From Tetrahymena elliotti 4EA (Eukaryota > Ciliophora > Oligohymenophorea > Hymenostomatida > Tetrahymenidae): a stretch of DNA of 64,000 nt. Positions 29,401 through 41,113 of the stretch are shown here, in pieces (the first letter of the stretch is position 1; every line of letters begins with the position of its first letter). The notes below the pieces were generated by a model. It ran no database searches and had not been told where the DNA came from. It saw nothing but the letters and a program-made list of their open reading frames with translations. Position numbers and translations under genes: made by a program. The stretch is from assembly GCA_000231825.2 (NCBI GenBank), contig JH720333.1:1-64000 (forward strand), written 5' to 3'.

Positions 29401-32301
29401 GTAAATATCTTCTCTTTTTATCAATAAAAAAATTATTTTTATTTTTTGAAATTTAAAAAATTATATTCAAAAATAAATAAAATTCTAATAGATTCTTCAA
29501 ACCATGAAGATTTTTATCATGATAATATAAATTTACTATTTTTTATTATTCTAGAATTTAAGTTTGGGGTTGTTATTTTAAAAACATTAACTTTTATTTT
29601 TATTTTAGAGTTTATTGATAAAATTTTATAACATAAAAAACCATTATCAAAATCTGAACAATTTTTATTGATATTTTTAAATCAAAAAGTTTACCAGGGG
29701 AGGGGGTTGACTTTTTAATATTTTTTAAATTATTTGTTTATTTAAATGAGTAAAAAAAATGAGTTAAATAAATTGGATACATAGAAGAGCTGACTGAGCT
29801 AGAATCAGCTAATGTTTTTACTTATTTCTAGACTTCATTTTAATTAAATTAATCTGATTTCTATAAATCACGGATGTGAGTATCTTGTCTAAAACAAGGT
29901 GATTCATTAATATCAATAGGAAGTTCAATAATTTTAGTAGCTTATCCATTAATTTGTATTTAGTAATTTGAAATTTAAGTTGGGTTCTTATTTTAATCTT
30001 CATTAGATTTTTTATTTGCAAGATTCTAAAGGTTGTTTTTAAATACATTTTCACCTTTCCTCTAAACGATAGATTCTTGAACATAATTTTCATTTTAATT
30101 AGGCTCTTAATTCTCTTCAGTTTTGTTTTTAGGGCTAAATATTTTTGAATAAGTTAAAATTCAATAAATAAAAAAAATTTACATGTTATTATAAGTTAAT
30201 GTAGATTCTGTTTGCCTTATCTTAATGAAAGATTCTTCACTTCCAACTTGGCTCAGTTTTAAGAAACTATTTTAGTTCTATTTAATATTTTATGGGGTAG
30301 GCTGAAATGTTTGTTTTTCATTTTTCTTGATTTAATCTTTTTCTTATTCAAGAATCTATTGATTTTTATTGTTCTTAAATAATTAAATAGGCTTAGCATC
30401 TTTATTTCCTTCAGTTTTATTCCTTTAATCAAATAGAGAAATTTAATTAACTTTTTCATCATTTTTTATTCTTTTATCTCTTTCTTCCCCATTATTTTAT
30501 TAAGTATCTTAATTTAAGGAATCCCTTTTAGTTTTTTCTGCAGCACTTGCTTCAGAATCGCTATTTTAATCTAAATCAGGATTGCTAAGTTTAAGCTTTT
30601 TATACTATTATTTTTAAGAGACTTTAGCACCAACTTAATCTGAGATTTTCTTTCTAACAGAAACTTGAATTTCATCAAATTCTTTTGAAATATGATTAAC
30701 TTATTACTATATTATCAGCAATTCTTATTCTGAATTACTATCAGTTGACAATTATTGTTTTTAAATCAAAGTTTCTGTTAAATTTTTCATTTATTCGAAT
30801 TTTTATTTCATTGATTCTACTTCAACCAAAGATTCCATCAATTGTTTTTGAATTTTTTAGTTTGATTATTTAAGCTCAACATTTTAACTTACAAGTTAAG
30901 ATTCTCTTTATTAAAGGACTTCTATTTACTTATAATGCTCACAATCTTAACCATTACAGGTACTGTTGTGGTTAAATTGATTCTGACTTTAAATTTAGTT
31001 TTCTAAACCCAACTTTTGTTAATTTAAAATAGATAAATCTAAAACAAATTTTTTATTTCCTTGGTTTTTTCCTGTCTATTAAGGACTGTAATCAATAATA
31101 CTATCATTTATTTTAAATCTTTTCCTGAATTCATACTTATTTTATTCTTTGACTAACATTCTATTATGAATAATAACTTCCTTCAATAACTCTGGTTACT
31201 TTTCTTTCAATTCTAAGTATTCATGCAGAACAAATTCTGCAATAAAATTTCCTTTCATAACATTACCCTTATAGACTGTTTTTTGATGCTTTTAAATGAG
31301 CATGACAAATCTTTGGCAAACTGACTTGCATAAATCAGTACTAAAGAGAGACTTGAAAAGTCTATTAGCTTCCTCTAATTAATTGTTTGAATTGAAAGAA
31401 ATATTTAATTTAAAAACTTGAAAGATATTTTACCAAAATCATATTAAAGCATATCTAGTGCATTATTACGATACAATTAAGTTTGATAACTAAAGAGAGT
31501 TTTTCTTATATAATAATATATTTCAAACAATTTCTTTGACTCCTTGCTGTTATGAATTATGTACAAAAATATTTGCAAATCGCAGCATTTTTTAATTTGT
31601 TTTTGCCAATTCAATATAAAATCAGAGCAAACTTTGATTAGAATTTATTTACTAGGCCTTGATCTAATCTTTTAAGAAATAATATGATTTATCTTAAATA
31701 TATCCGTTAAAAATAATTGTATTGAAAAATCTGCTATTTATTAGTAAAATGTTAAATACCATTGCCAGATATGCAATAAGAAACTCAGTATAATTTGAGT
31801 AAACATTCTACAAATAGAATTCTCGAAATGACTCATTCAAATGACCTATTAAATTGGTCTAATCTATTAGTCTAACCTTATTAATACCAAAAGATAGTTT
31901 ATAATTAACATTAGAAAGATTGAATAAATAGTATTTGTATGAATAAATAAATGGATTTTTAGCAATATTTACATTGTCTGTAATAATGTGAGTCTTTAAA
32001 ATATCCTCAAAAGTATCGTAAACTTGTAAAAATGCTTTGTTATAATCAAAAAGAAGAAGATTCATTTTTAATAACTTAGTAAATAATGTAATAAATTTAT
32101 CTTATTATTATTCTTGTTTCTCTAGTTTTAAGTGTTACTGATACTCCCTCTATTAAGTAAGATAAAAATTATTTAATTAATTAATTATTAATTTGCCAAA
32201 ATATTAAGAAAGCACTATCATCACCTAATTGAATTTTATCTCTTTACATATTTAATAATATTTCCAAAAAATAAGAAAAATAGCATTCGTTTGGCCATCA
32301 T
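26452..32301 (-). CDS. Large protein with Q/N-rich, prion-like C-terminal half
   Basis: Exons (minus): 32301-32248, 32149-31888, 31845-31760, 31692-31434, 31374-30183, 30134-29781, 29413-26452; stop 26454-26452; about 1722 residues. From ATG 32065 the phases close exactly (5031 nt, 1676 residues). The two exons upstream of that point and the 42-nt intron at 31887-31846 are less sure. Residues about 1-330 are helical and non-repetitive (for example KIRSRPSKQILIKVCSDF); I recognise no family. A coiled coil follows (VLQQRESQLVSQNVELKQ, then VEVESMKQKFEQMKNL). The remaining >1000 residues are low-complexity, dominated by Gln, Asn, Ser and Lys, with short repeats such as KQDQSPRGASKNSQYI / QQDQSPRPASKNSQFI. 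Most glutamines are TAA or TAG. No signal peptide is certain, though the start (MMAKRMLFFLFFGNII) is hydrophobic. Possibly an assembly-prone scaffold. Confidence 0.82.
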
Positions 32302-33151
32302 TCGTTCATAATTATAATTTACATTTTAAAAGTTTTATTAGTAATCTTTTTTCTTAATTTTTTTTGAATGGTTACAATCTTCTCAATCAAAGTAAGTAAA
32401 GTATTTGGGATTATTTTTTTTTTTTACTTATTTATTATTAGGTTGGTTGCCATTCTATCCATAATTGATTACAAGTAATTCATTCTAAATTTAGAAAGTA
32501 ATTAATTCTAATTTAGAATGTAATTCTATTATATCATTTATTATTTCTAAAACTTCATTTCATTTTACTTTAAAATTATATTTTTCATCTTAATTAGTTG
32601 ATCATTTGTTTACTACTAATGGCTCTTTCTTAAAAAGCTTAATTTTTTTTGTAACTTCTAGAAAATCTTAATAAATTTATTATTTCAAATTCATTGAATA
32701 TTAAAATATATGATAAATTTTATGATTTTAGCTTCAATAATGATTAATTTTAATAGCTTTCAAAATCTTTGTTTCTTGATTTTTTTAATTTCTCTCATTT
32801 TATTTCCTAATTTTGTTAAATTTTCTATTTTAGTATAAATGAATATTTATTTTATCTCAATCTTAATTAACACAGATTAATTTAGTTATGCGCTTTTAAT
32901 AATTTATATTTGAAAATTGATCAAATATTTTTATTTACATTAATTTTATTTTAACCTTAATACATTTTTTCATTAGTAAAATAATTTGTTATTTATTTAT
33001 TTATTTTTATTAAATTGATTGTCAGTGTAATAATATTTGGATTACTATGCTAAAAATTAGAGTGTAAAAAGTATATTTTGTTATGATAATAGATAAAAAG
33101 AAACAATTGTAAATAAAATACAAATTGAAAAATAAAAGAAATACTTTTATG
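32302..33151. other. Intergenic between two minus-strand genes
   Basis: About 850 nt of AT-rich DNA. It includes a perfect inverted repeat at 32481-32520 (listed separately). A short frame around 32400-32460 (minus, MDRMATNLIINK) might be an extra 5' exon of the Q/N-rich gene, but its splice phase does not fit. Confidence 0.45.
32481..32520. repeat. Perfect 11-bp inverted repeat
   Basis: CATTCTAAATT at 32481-32491 is repeated inverted as AATTTAGAATG at 32510-32520, with an 18-nt spacer. It could form a hairpin or a cruciform in the promoter region of the Q/N-rich gene. Its role is unknown and AT-rich palindromes are common here. Confidence 0.5.
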
Positions 33152-34291
33152 TCAAAAATTCAATTAATTATTTAAATCTGTTGAGAGTTGCTTAATTTCT
33201 TTTTAAAACGATTCAAGTTCTTGACGCTGTCTTGAAATAAATTGATCGTACATGGCTTTTTCTGATTTAAAAAACAACTCTTGTTGCTTTTTTTATATTT
33301 CTTCAAATTTTTTTCTTCTTTCGTCTTAGCCTTATTTGAAGAGAATCTCTTGTCTTCTTTGTTGACTTGTAAACTAAGCCATTTAATCAGTGAAATGATC
33401 ATTATTAAAATATAAGAATTAATTATTAACTTTTTGAGGATTCAAAAAATTCATATTTTAATTCGAATTATGCATTTATTAATGCTCATCAGTATATTAT
33501 TATTTAATAAGTTGTTATAAAATTTATGTATTTTATTAGTTTTCTATTAAATTTAGCTAAATAGCTTTTTTAAGCTCTTCATCTTAATCATCGCTTTCAT
33601 CTCCGATTTCATAATCAATAGAACTCAAAGATTAAATAGAATTATTTTTTTTTGGTTAGACATTTTTATCTAATTATTATTAAATCAGTGATTAGATTCT
33701 TTATTTGATATTCTCTATTGAATTGATATAACTTTATCTGCATTATATATTACCATTTTTTCTGTGTTTATTGTAAAAGTATATTTAATTTTAATTCAAA
33801 TAAAGAATCAAAGCTACATAATGCTATGATTCCTAATTTAATTGCTGTAACTTGATTATTTCATTTTTTAGAATTGGTAATCCAACAAATTTTAACTTTG
33901 AAGCTTCTGAATAATGCTAATTTGGCAAAATAATGTCAAATAATTCAACTGAATTTTTGCAAAACTTTTTCATTTCTAAAAATTCTGGATCCTTCATGCG
34001 AAACAAAAAATTGCTAACTGAAATTGTGTTGTAAAATACAGGAATCACCTAGAATTTCTTTTCTAATATGTAATTATGAATTGTATTTAGTGATTCGAAT
34101 AAGAAATTCTTTTAGTTTCCAAATACAATTTAGTTTATGAATTTAAATACTCTTTAAATGTTTTTATTTTCTTAGTTAATAATCACATATGAAAGCTCAA
34201 CAAGAGGAGAAGTCATCTCAGGTAAATTAAATAAAAATATGCCTATATAGGGCTTCTTCTTTCTTGGTCTCTCATTCATTGCTTTATTCAT
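33152..34291 (-). CDS. Hypothetical protein with UIM-like motif and Q-rich coiled coil
   Basis: Single exon, 379 residues, ATG 34291-34289 to TGA 33154-33152. The frame stays open and coding-like upstream to about 34418 (LSSENTKEDIRIQ), where a TTTTTAG could be a 3' splice site, so an additional 5' exon is possible. The N-terminal 200 residues form a globular region (KKKPYIGIFLFNLPE, FEVLSVN-like helices) that I cannot assign. Near residue 245, DEELKKAIQLNLIE fits the ubiquitin-interacting motif pattern (acidic patch, LxxAIxxS/NxxE, with Asn replacing the usual Ser). The C-terminal 100 residues are a Q/E/K-rich coiled coil (RRQEILFKQGQDERRKKFEE). A role in ubiquitin-dependent sorting or turnover is inferred from the UIM-like motif only. 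Confidence 0.82.
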
Positions 34292-35155
34292 TTCTATTTT
34301 CTTTTTCTTTCTATTTACTTTGTTGCTTTTTTAAATCTAATTATTATGAATTAGTATTGTAATTAATTAAATTCTAATATCTTCCTTCGTATTTTCTGAC
34401 GATAAATATTATTTTCCCTAAAAATTATTAAAAACTTTCTCCTTAATTTATCACCTTCTTTTTTTACCAAATTTATTATAAAGATGCATTTTTATAAAAT
34501 TTGTTTTCAAATATTTATCAAATTTTTTTGTATTTTTTAATCTAACTCACCATCATACTATTTTTCCATCAAAATTTTACATTTTTTAATAAATTGTCAC
34601 AAAATTTTATTGAATTATTTCATTTTCCAACCCAAATCCATCATAAAATTAATAATTTTAGGTGTGAATATTTCTTTTCAAATACTTTAATATATTTTTA
34701 TTAATGTTAATTAATAAAAAACTCTGATTAAATATATTACAAAATAACAAAAAATATCTTTCTTTCAAAAATTTTGGCAGTCATAATAATTAAAAGTATA
34801 AAGAATAGCAATAGATTTAACAAAATATTTTTAGTTCCATGATAAAATAAAAAATTTAAAAGGAAAAATAGGGATAAAAATTTAATTTTACTATTTGAAA
34901 AATTAGATATGTGTAAGTAACTTTTAAATTGTGATTGGTAAGCATTTGATTGAGATTGCTGGTGATGTTTGTTCGCGGAGAAATTAAAAGAATATTAGTC
35001 CAGGATTCTGTAGAGAATCCGTAATTAAAAATTTATCTGTTAAAATATAAAAAGGAAATTCACTTTTTAGTAAATAATTGTGTAAACAGAGAATCTAAAG
35101 AAATAACTAAAAGTCACTAAATATTGTAAAACATAAAATAGATTTTAATCAGAGA
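34292..35155. other. Divergent intergenic region
   Basis: About 860 nt between a minus-strand and a plus-strand gene. The left ~130 nt may contain extra 5' coding sequence of the UIM-like gene. The remainder is AT-rich with no evident gene. Confidence 0.5.
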
Positions 35156-36351
35156 ATGATTGATTCTGAATAAGAAGAATATATCAAAGAATAAATTAGA
35201 GAAAGATAGGAGATCAAGGCTTAGGAAGAAAAACTAAGACAAACTTTTGCTTTGTATTAGATTCAAAATTAAGAAAATCAATAGATAAATGATAAAATTC
35301 AAGAATAAAAAGGATAAAATTTTAAATTTGCTAGTGTAGTTAATAAGCAAAGTCACAGTAATCTATTATTTAACTCTATAAGCTATCATATTTTACTCTT
35401 TTCATACAATTATCAACAGCTGGAATACTCTCTCATAAGAGATTACTAGTTTTGTATAATGGATATCTTGCATATTATTCAAAAGTATCACCAGATGGAT
35501 ATACTGAAGGTAAATATAATATTTGCTTTTCAGAAGATTCTTTTGATTTGATTTAAGTACTTTTATATTGAAATATTCAGGTAGGCCAGAAGATATTGTT
35601 GAGCCAGTGAAATAATGTGTTAGTATATTTAATATTTAAAAGTGTTATCCCTAGGGAAATAAATTATGTGTTGAGTTTTTATCTGCTAATAAAAGACGTA
35701 AAATTAGGTTATCTTAAGAAAATCCTTCTGTTTTGTAGCAATAATAAACTTTGAAGACTTTATAGACATCTAAATAAGGAAAAATTTCAAAGTGGATATT
35801 CACATCTGAAAATGAGGAAACTAAAAAGAAATGGGTAATATAAATATATTAAAATTATTCTTTTGATAAAAGATAGAAGATTAGGTTTAAACCATGAGTT
35901 AATTTAAATTTAGGATAGGATTATCAATAGAGCAAAAGAACCACCATAATATGTTAATCTCGAAGAGGAGTATAAAAAAAAGAAAGAAGAAGAAGAAAAG
36001 CTACGTTAGCAAATGGAAAAAGAAAAAGAAAAGCTTAATTAGCTTAAATAAGAACAAGATAGAAGAAGAATGGAGAAAGAAGAAGAAATAAGGAAACAAA
36101 ATGAGTTGAAAAAAATGGAACTTTAGCAAGAAGAACTGGATAAGCTAGTTAGGGAGGAGGAAGAAGAAAGAAAGAGAAGGTAGGCAGAAGCAGAAAGGGA
36201 ATTATTTGAAGCTTAAAAAAGGGAAGAGGAGAGACTCAGAAACTTAGAGCTTTAAGAAAAAGAAAGATAGTTACAAGAGCTTTTATATTAGAAGTAATTA
36301 GAGGAAGAATTAGCTAAAAAAAAGTAAAAAAGTTGCTTTTAAAATAAATGA
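35156..36351 (+). CDS. PH-domain protein with C-terminal coiled coil
   Basis: Four exons: 35156-35357, 35420-35509, 35581-35834, 35914-36351; 984 nt, 327 residues, phases exact. Residues 1-55 are a Q/E-rich helix. Residues about 60-180 form a pleckstrin-homology domain: TGILSHKRLLVLYNGYLAYY is the beta1-beta3 start, CVEFLSANKRRKIRL the middle strands, and KWIFTSENEETKKKWIRII the final strand plus the C-terminal helix with its invariant Trp. PH domains bind phosphoinositides or proteins at membranes. From about 195 to the end is a long charged coiled coil (EEEYKKKKEEEEKLRQQ). The gene ends only 68 nt before the next same-strand start. Likely a membrane-associated adaptor. Intron 1 was placed by restoring the PH fold, and a neighbouring GT (35352) is an alternative. 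Confidence 0.9.
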
Positions 36352-36419
36352 TTTTCTCAATTCGATTTTTTTATTTTATACTGTATAAAAGGAAATTAGA
36401 ATAAATAAAGAAATAGTAA

Positions 36420-39400
36420 ATGTTAGAAGAAATTAATAATCAATGGATGTATAGATACTTGTAAGCATTGGAGGTTAATTCTGTTGTCACTGAAGAGAGT
36501 TTTAATTTTGAAGAAGCATTAATTAAAGGAAAATTTATTTATAGTGTTATTAATGACTTTAAAAACAAAGCACTTGATATTTCTAAAACAATTATAGATG
36601 ACATTATGATGCCTTAAGAAGTTTAAACGTACAATCCAGTATCTGAAAGTCAATACGAAGAGTATTTTACTCATCATCCTCATATTGAAAGCTCTCTCTT
36701 TAGAGTTTATTATTAGGAAAATATTGCATTCAAAATTGCTATCTCAAACATCAAAGATTCTTTTATAATTGATGAAACTACTTAATAGCAGGAAGATGTT
36801 TCTGTCTATTACGAAGAATCTACTAAGCATTTGTTAAATGGTAATTCTTATCAGCTTTATAAAATTTATTTATATTTTTATTGAGTTGTATTAATATAAT
36901 TATCACTAAAGAAATTGTTTAAAATGAAGTAAGTAAAATAATAATATGGTAATGTTATTTATTTTAAGAATTTAGAGCTTTAAATACCTTAAATAATACC
37001 ATCATAGAAGAGCTGAAATGCAATTCTAAGTTTAGTCTGAGAGTTCCTCTTGCATGTCTTATAGAATATAAAGGGTTGGTTGTTTTAGCATTATCAATTC
37101 CTTGTATAGATCCTAATCTTTCTGATTCTTAGACTTTAATTAAAGGATATGATAATTAGGATTAGTTTATAAATATTAACAATGACTAAAATCTCACTAG
37201 AGATCTCAGAAGAATGGCAGAATTATTAAGTTTAAAAATTCATAAAATTAATGAAACAGAAGAGGTTGAACTTTGTTCTACCATTTAGGTGCATAAAAAA
37301 TATAATAACGATTATGAGGATTTAAGGAATTGTGAAAATGTTGACAACATTAAAGAATTTGCTCCTTAGAATTTAAATATTTATTTTCTAATTAAATGTG
37401 CTAATCTATTCCCTTTAGATATTAATTTAGATAGCGAGATGACACATCCTCATAATAAATTAAGACCTGAATTCTTGAAGTCATATAATCTTCCATTAAA
37501 TAGTGATGGATTAGTAACTGAGGGTAATGAAGAAATAGATGAACTAGAATTATCCAATGCATCTTCATATTTAAGAAATGAATAAATACTTAAAATTATT
37601 CAAACATTTGAAAATTTAGATATTCTACCATTAGATTCTTATTCTCTTTCTTAAGTAATTTCTTGCTTATCATTTTACTTTCATAAATGTTTATAATTTT
37701 AACTAGGCCTTGCATGAATAGGGTATAAATTTGAGATACCTAGGAGAAATTTATAAGCAGGCTACTTTACCTCATTTGAAAGAAATTTGTCAAGTAGAAA
37801 TTGCTGCTCGTATTTGTAAAAAAATAATAAGAAATAAGATATTTGACAGCATAATATAGAAATAATAAGAAGTTGGTGTAAATGACTTTAAATATAATAC
37901 ATCCTAAAGCAAAAGTAGAATAATACTGAATAACAGCTCAGTTATATCAAATCCTGTTAATTAAAATATCTTAAATTTCCAAAAAGATTTAAAATACCAA
38001 ATGTAACTTCAATCTGAGCCATTTATATCTGAAAACCTTTTAGATTTCCTTAATTTACTTTTAGGATCAGGTTAAGAAACTGATTATTTTTGGAACTCTA
38101 TTATAAGTAATTATTCATTATTCTTTGTTTTCTTAAACCTTTTTATGACTTTTAATAGATAAAAACATTTGTTAAAAGCATTAAATTTTTCCCAACAAAA
38201 AATTTCAATTAGATAAAAATAAAATTAAAATTTAGTCAAATAATTTTAAAGATAAAATGAAAATTAAATGAATCAACAATCAATCAAAATTTTTAATAAA
38301 TTCTGACTTTTATTAGAATAAATTTTTAACTTGGAAATTCCTCAAATGATTAATGAGTTATCATTTTCCATTAAGCAATTTAGAATAAATTTTTAGTTTA
38401 GAAATTCTTCAAATGATGAAGAATTATTTCCATTAAAATTACAATCTAAATTTAGAAATAATTTTTAAGTTGGACATTCTTCAAATGATTAACTATTATC
38501 TGCCATTAAATTTTTAATTTAATTTTAATTTTTTGATAAAATTTTCACAGAAAATAAAAATAATGAAGAATTTATTTTATAAATTCAAATTTATAAAATG
38601 ATCAAAAATATAAAAAAAATATTTTAAATGAAATTCTAAAAAAAAGTAATGTGAAATCAGTAAATTTTATAGTAGTTCAAAGAAAATATTTATTAATTTA
38701 TAATTTTTAATGAAGATAAATAGGCCATACATGATTATGGGTGCTAAATTAATAAATAAGATATTGTAAAGGGAGCTTTCCTACATTCTTTAAAATATCA
38801 TTGCAAGATAGATTTTTCTTTTGATTAAGATACAGGCATTTTTGAATAAATTAATCCTATTAAAAAAGATTAAGTTTATGGGTTCATACCTTCTTTAAGG
38901 CTATTTGATATGAAATTTTTAGATATTAATAAAGAAGGTGATTAATATAAGTAATTAATGAAAGCTGGATAGAATGAATTAGCACTCTAATCTATAAATT
39001 TAAAATTAAGTATAATTTCTTGGTTGTAATAAAATAATAATGACTAACAAGTAACAAATTAATAATAAAGTAATAATTTTTCTGGAATGTCTAACTAATA
39101 AAATTAGATACCTTAATAAGATTAAAACTTAACATTTGAAGAAATTAAACTTCTTAGTGATTAAAGTGAGCTACTCTTAAATTTTTTTAATTATGAAGAT
39201 TCAACTTTAAAAGCTGTTTAGGCTTTAGATTTGTCTCCAATAGCTCATATTTGCTAAGTCAAATGCTTAGGTAATTTATTTATTTATCTACTTCTTTTTA
39301 GTAAAATTAATCTTTCAATTTTATTGAATTAAGGTAATATTATGAGAACAAAATTAATTAAAGGTGATAACTAGAAAGCCATGGAGTGCTTTGATAGAGC

Positions 39401-40533
39401 TGTTTAGATAATTGAGTTTCATCTTGGACCTTTTCATCCACTACATACAATTTTATATAGTCTGTTAGGTTGCTTTTATTCTTAGAAAAAATACTATGAA
39501 GAAGCTTTAGCTCTATATAGAAGTAGTCTTATAAATAGCAAAAAGTCACTTGGAGATTTTCATTCTCATACTGCTGAAGTATACAAAGATATAGGAGTAT
39601 TATATATGCAAATGTCTATGAATGATGAGTCTTTTGTTAGCTTTGAGTAGTCGTATAAAATTTATACATAATGCAAGAAAAGTGATAGTTTAGCTTTTGC
39701 TGAAATTTGTTATTACTTGGCTACTGTTTGCTTAATATAAAGTAAATATTTACTTTTTAATTTTCTTTTAGGTTTAAATATAAATTTATTTCTTATTTAA
39801 AGGTAAATTTGAAGAATGTTAAACTTATAGCCTTAAGAGTATCAGAATATATGAGAATCATCATTAAACTTAATTAAAAAAATTAATAGATTCTTTGTTA
39901 ATATTATGTAGGGCTTTAGAAATAATTAGAGATCACTAGAAAGTAAATGATATTTTTTAATACTTTTATTCATATTATCGCTCTCTTTTTTTAAAAAAAA
40001 GTGCCTTGAAAATGCAGATTTGATATGGAATTTGGTTAAAAATTTGGAAATTGAAGAATAAAATAATGTGTATGAGTAGGTTATTAAAATAATTCTTTAA
40101 GTTTTTGTGTCTAATATGTAGTTAGAAAAGGTTAACTTATTAAATACTTTAACTTAATGTGTTGATGACTAAATATAAGAAGCGAAAAGTAGTGTAAATT
40201 ACATAGGTTTTGATAACTAGCTGTAAACATAGGGATTAAATTATATTTTAGATTAAATTAATGAGGGAGTTTATAAATCCATTGAAGGATTTGTCAGCAT
40301 TACTCTACAAACAATTTGCAGAAATTTAGAATATCTTCATTCTGTTTCTTTCTTTGATAATTACAAAGAAAATATCTTTTCAATTGAAGATCCTAATTTA
40401 AAAATGTAAATTTTATTCTCTTTAATTTTTAAAAATTGAAATAATTAAATAAAATAGAGCATTCGAAAACTATGAGCATATTTAAATGTTTGTCAGCTAT
40501 CTATTTATGGCAGATATATTGAAAAGGTATTGA
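36420..40533 (+). CDS. CLU-like (clustered mitochondria family) protein with TPRs
   Basis: Eight exons: 36420-36840, 36969-37654, 37707-38106, 38716-39270, 39334-39741, 39803-39942, 40002-40405, 40458-40533; 3090 nt, 1029 residues, all phases exact. CLU proteins bind mRNAs for mitochondrial proteins and control mitochondrial distribution. Matching features, in order: a stretch like the CLU core (LACLIEYKGLVVLALSIPC), the YFLIKCANLFPLDIN ... LRPEFLKSY segment, the hallmark LHEQGINLRYLGEIYK followed by EIAARICKKIIR, then FWNSII and KGAFLHSLKYHCKIDF. C-terminal TPR-like helices follow from about residue 690 (KAMECFDRAVQIIEFHLG, YEEALALYRSSL). It is shorter than animal or fungal CLU (about 1250-1450). 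The third intron (609 nt) carries an internal repeat. An intron-retention alternative would extend the last exon past 40533. Confidence 0.88.
38315..38520 (+). repeat. Three diverged ~70-bp repeats inside a CLU intron
   Basis: Within the 609-nt intron (38107-38715) the block AATAAATTTTTA - ACTTGGAAATTC - CTCAAATGATTAA - CCATTAA occurs three times in tandem with substitutions (TAGTTTAGAAATTCTTCAAA, then AAGTTGGACATTCTTCAAA). This explains the unusual intron length. No coding sense is visible. Confidence 0.65.
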
Positions 40534-41113
40534 ATGATAGTTTCATTTTTGATTATCAAATAGGACTCAAGGAAGCTTATATTATATTCAAATTAACTTT
40601 TAATTGTAAATAATTGTAAAAAAATTAATTAATTCATTTGCTATATTTCACCACACATCTTTAATTATTTATCTTAAATTATGTTTCTTAAAATTACTAC
40701 TTGATATTAAATGCTCAATTTTACTAACTTATTTAACATTTTTATATTATTCTTTATATGTATTTCTACAATCTGTCACCCTTCAAAAAGATAATACCCT
40801 AAAATCTTTTTAATTATATTACTTTTTTTTCTTATGAGTCTTTTTAAAATTTTATGGATAAAAAGTTTTTTACATTTTAAAAATAAATTATGTATGTTTG
40901 TTTGGTTATCTTGATGATATTTACACTAAGTTAATATTTAGATTTATTTTACTTTCTTTAATTAATTCTCTTTTCTTAAATAGCCAAATTCTCATTTAGA
41001 AAAGTTAGAATGAATCAATTTAATAATCTGCAAATTAATTATCAAGTTAAATTGTATAAGTGGAATTTAAAAATAAGACTAAAAAAAACAACCTTTGAAT
41101 AAACAAAAGAGAG
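40534..41113. other. Intergenic between two plus-strand genes
   Basis: About 580 nt of AT-rich DNA. The frame of the CLU gene could stay open to about 40837 if one more intron were used, but composition suggests non-coding. A TGA at 41096 closes the downstream kinase frame. Confidence 0.5.

Noticed and set aside
29446..29631. Plus-strand 61-codon frame
   Set aside because: It lies wholly within the 367-nt intron of the minus-strand Q/N-rich gene. F/I/K-rich translation is typical of intronic AT-rich DNA.
29414..29780. Telomerase RNA gene suggested by CAACCCCAA on the minus strand
   Set aside because: The 9-nt template string is present, but none of the conserved surroundings are: no GTCATT before the template, no matching stem sequences, and no T-run terminator at the right distance. 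It lies inside a protein-gene intron.
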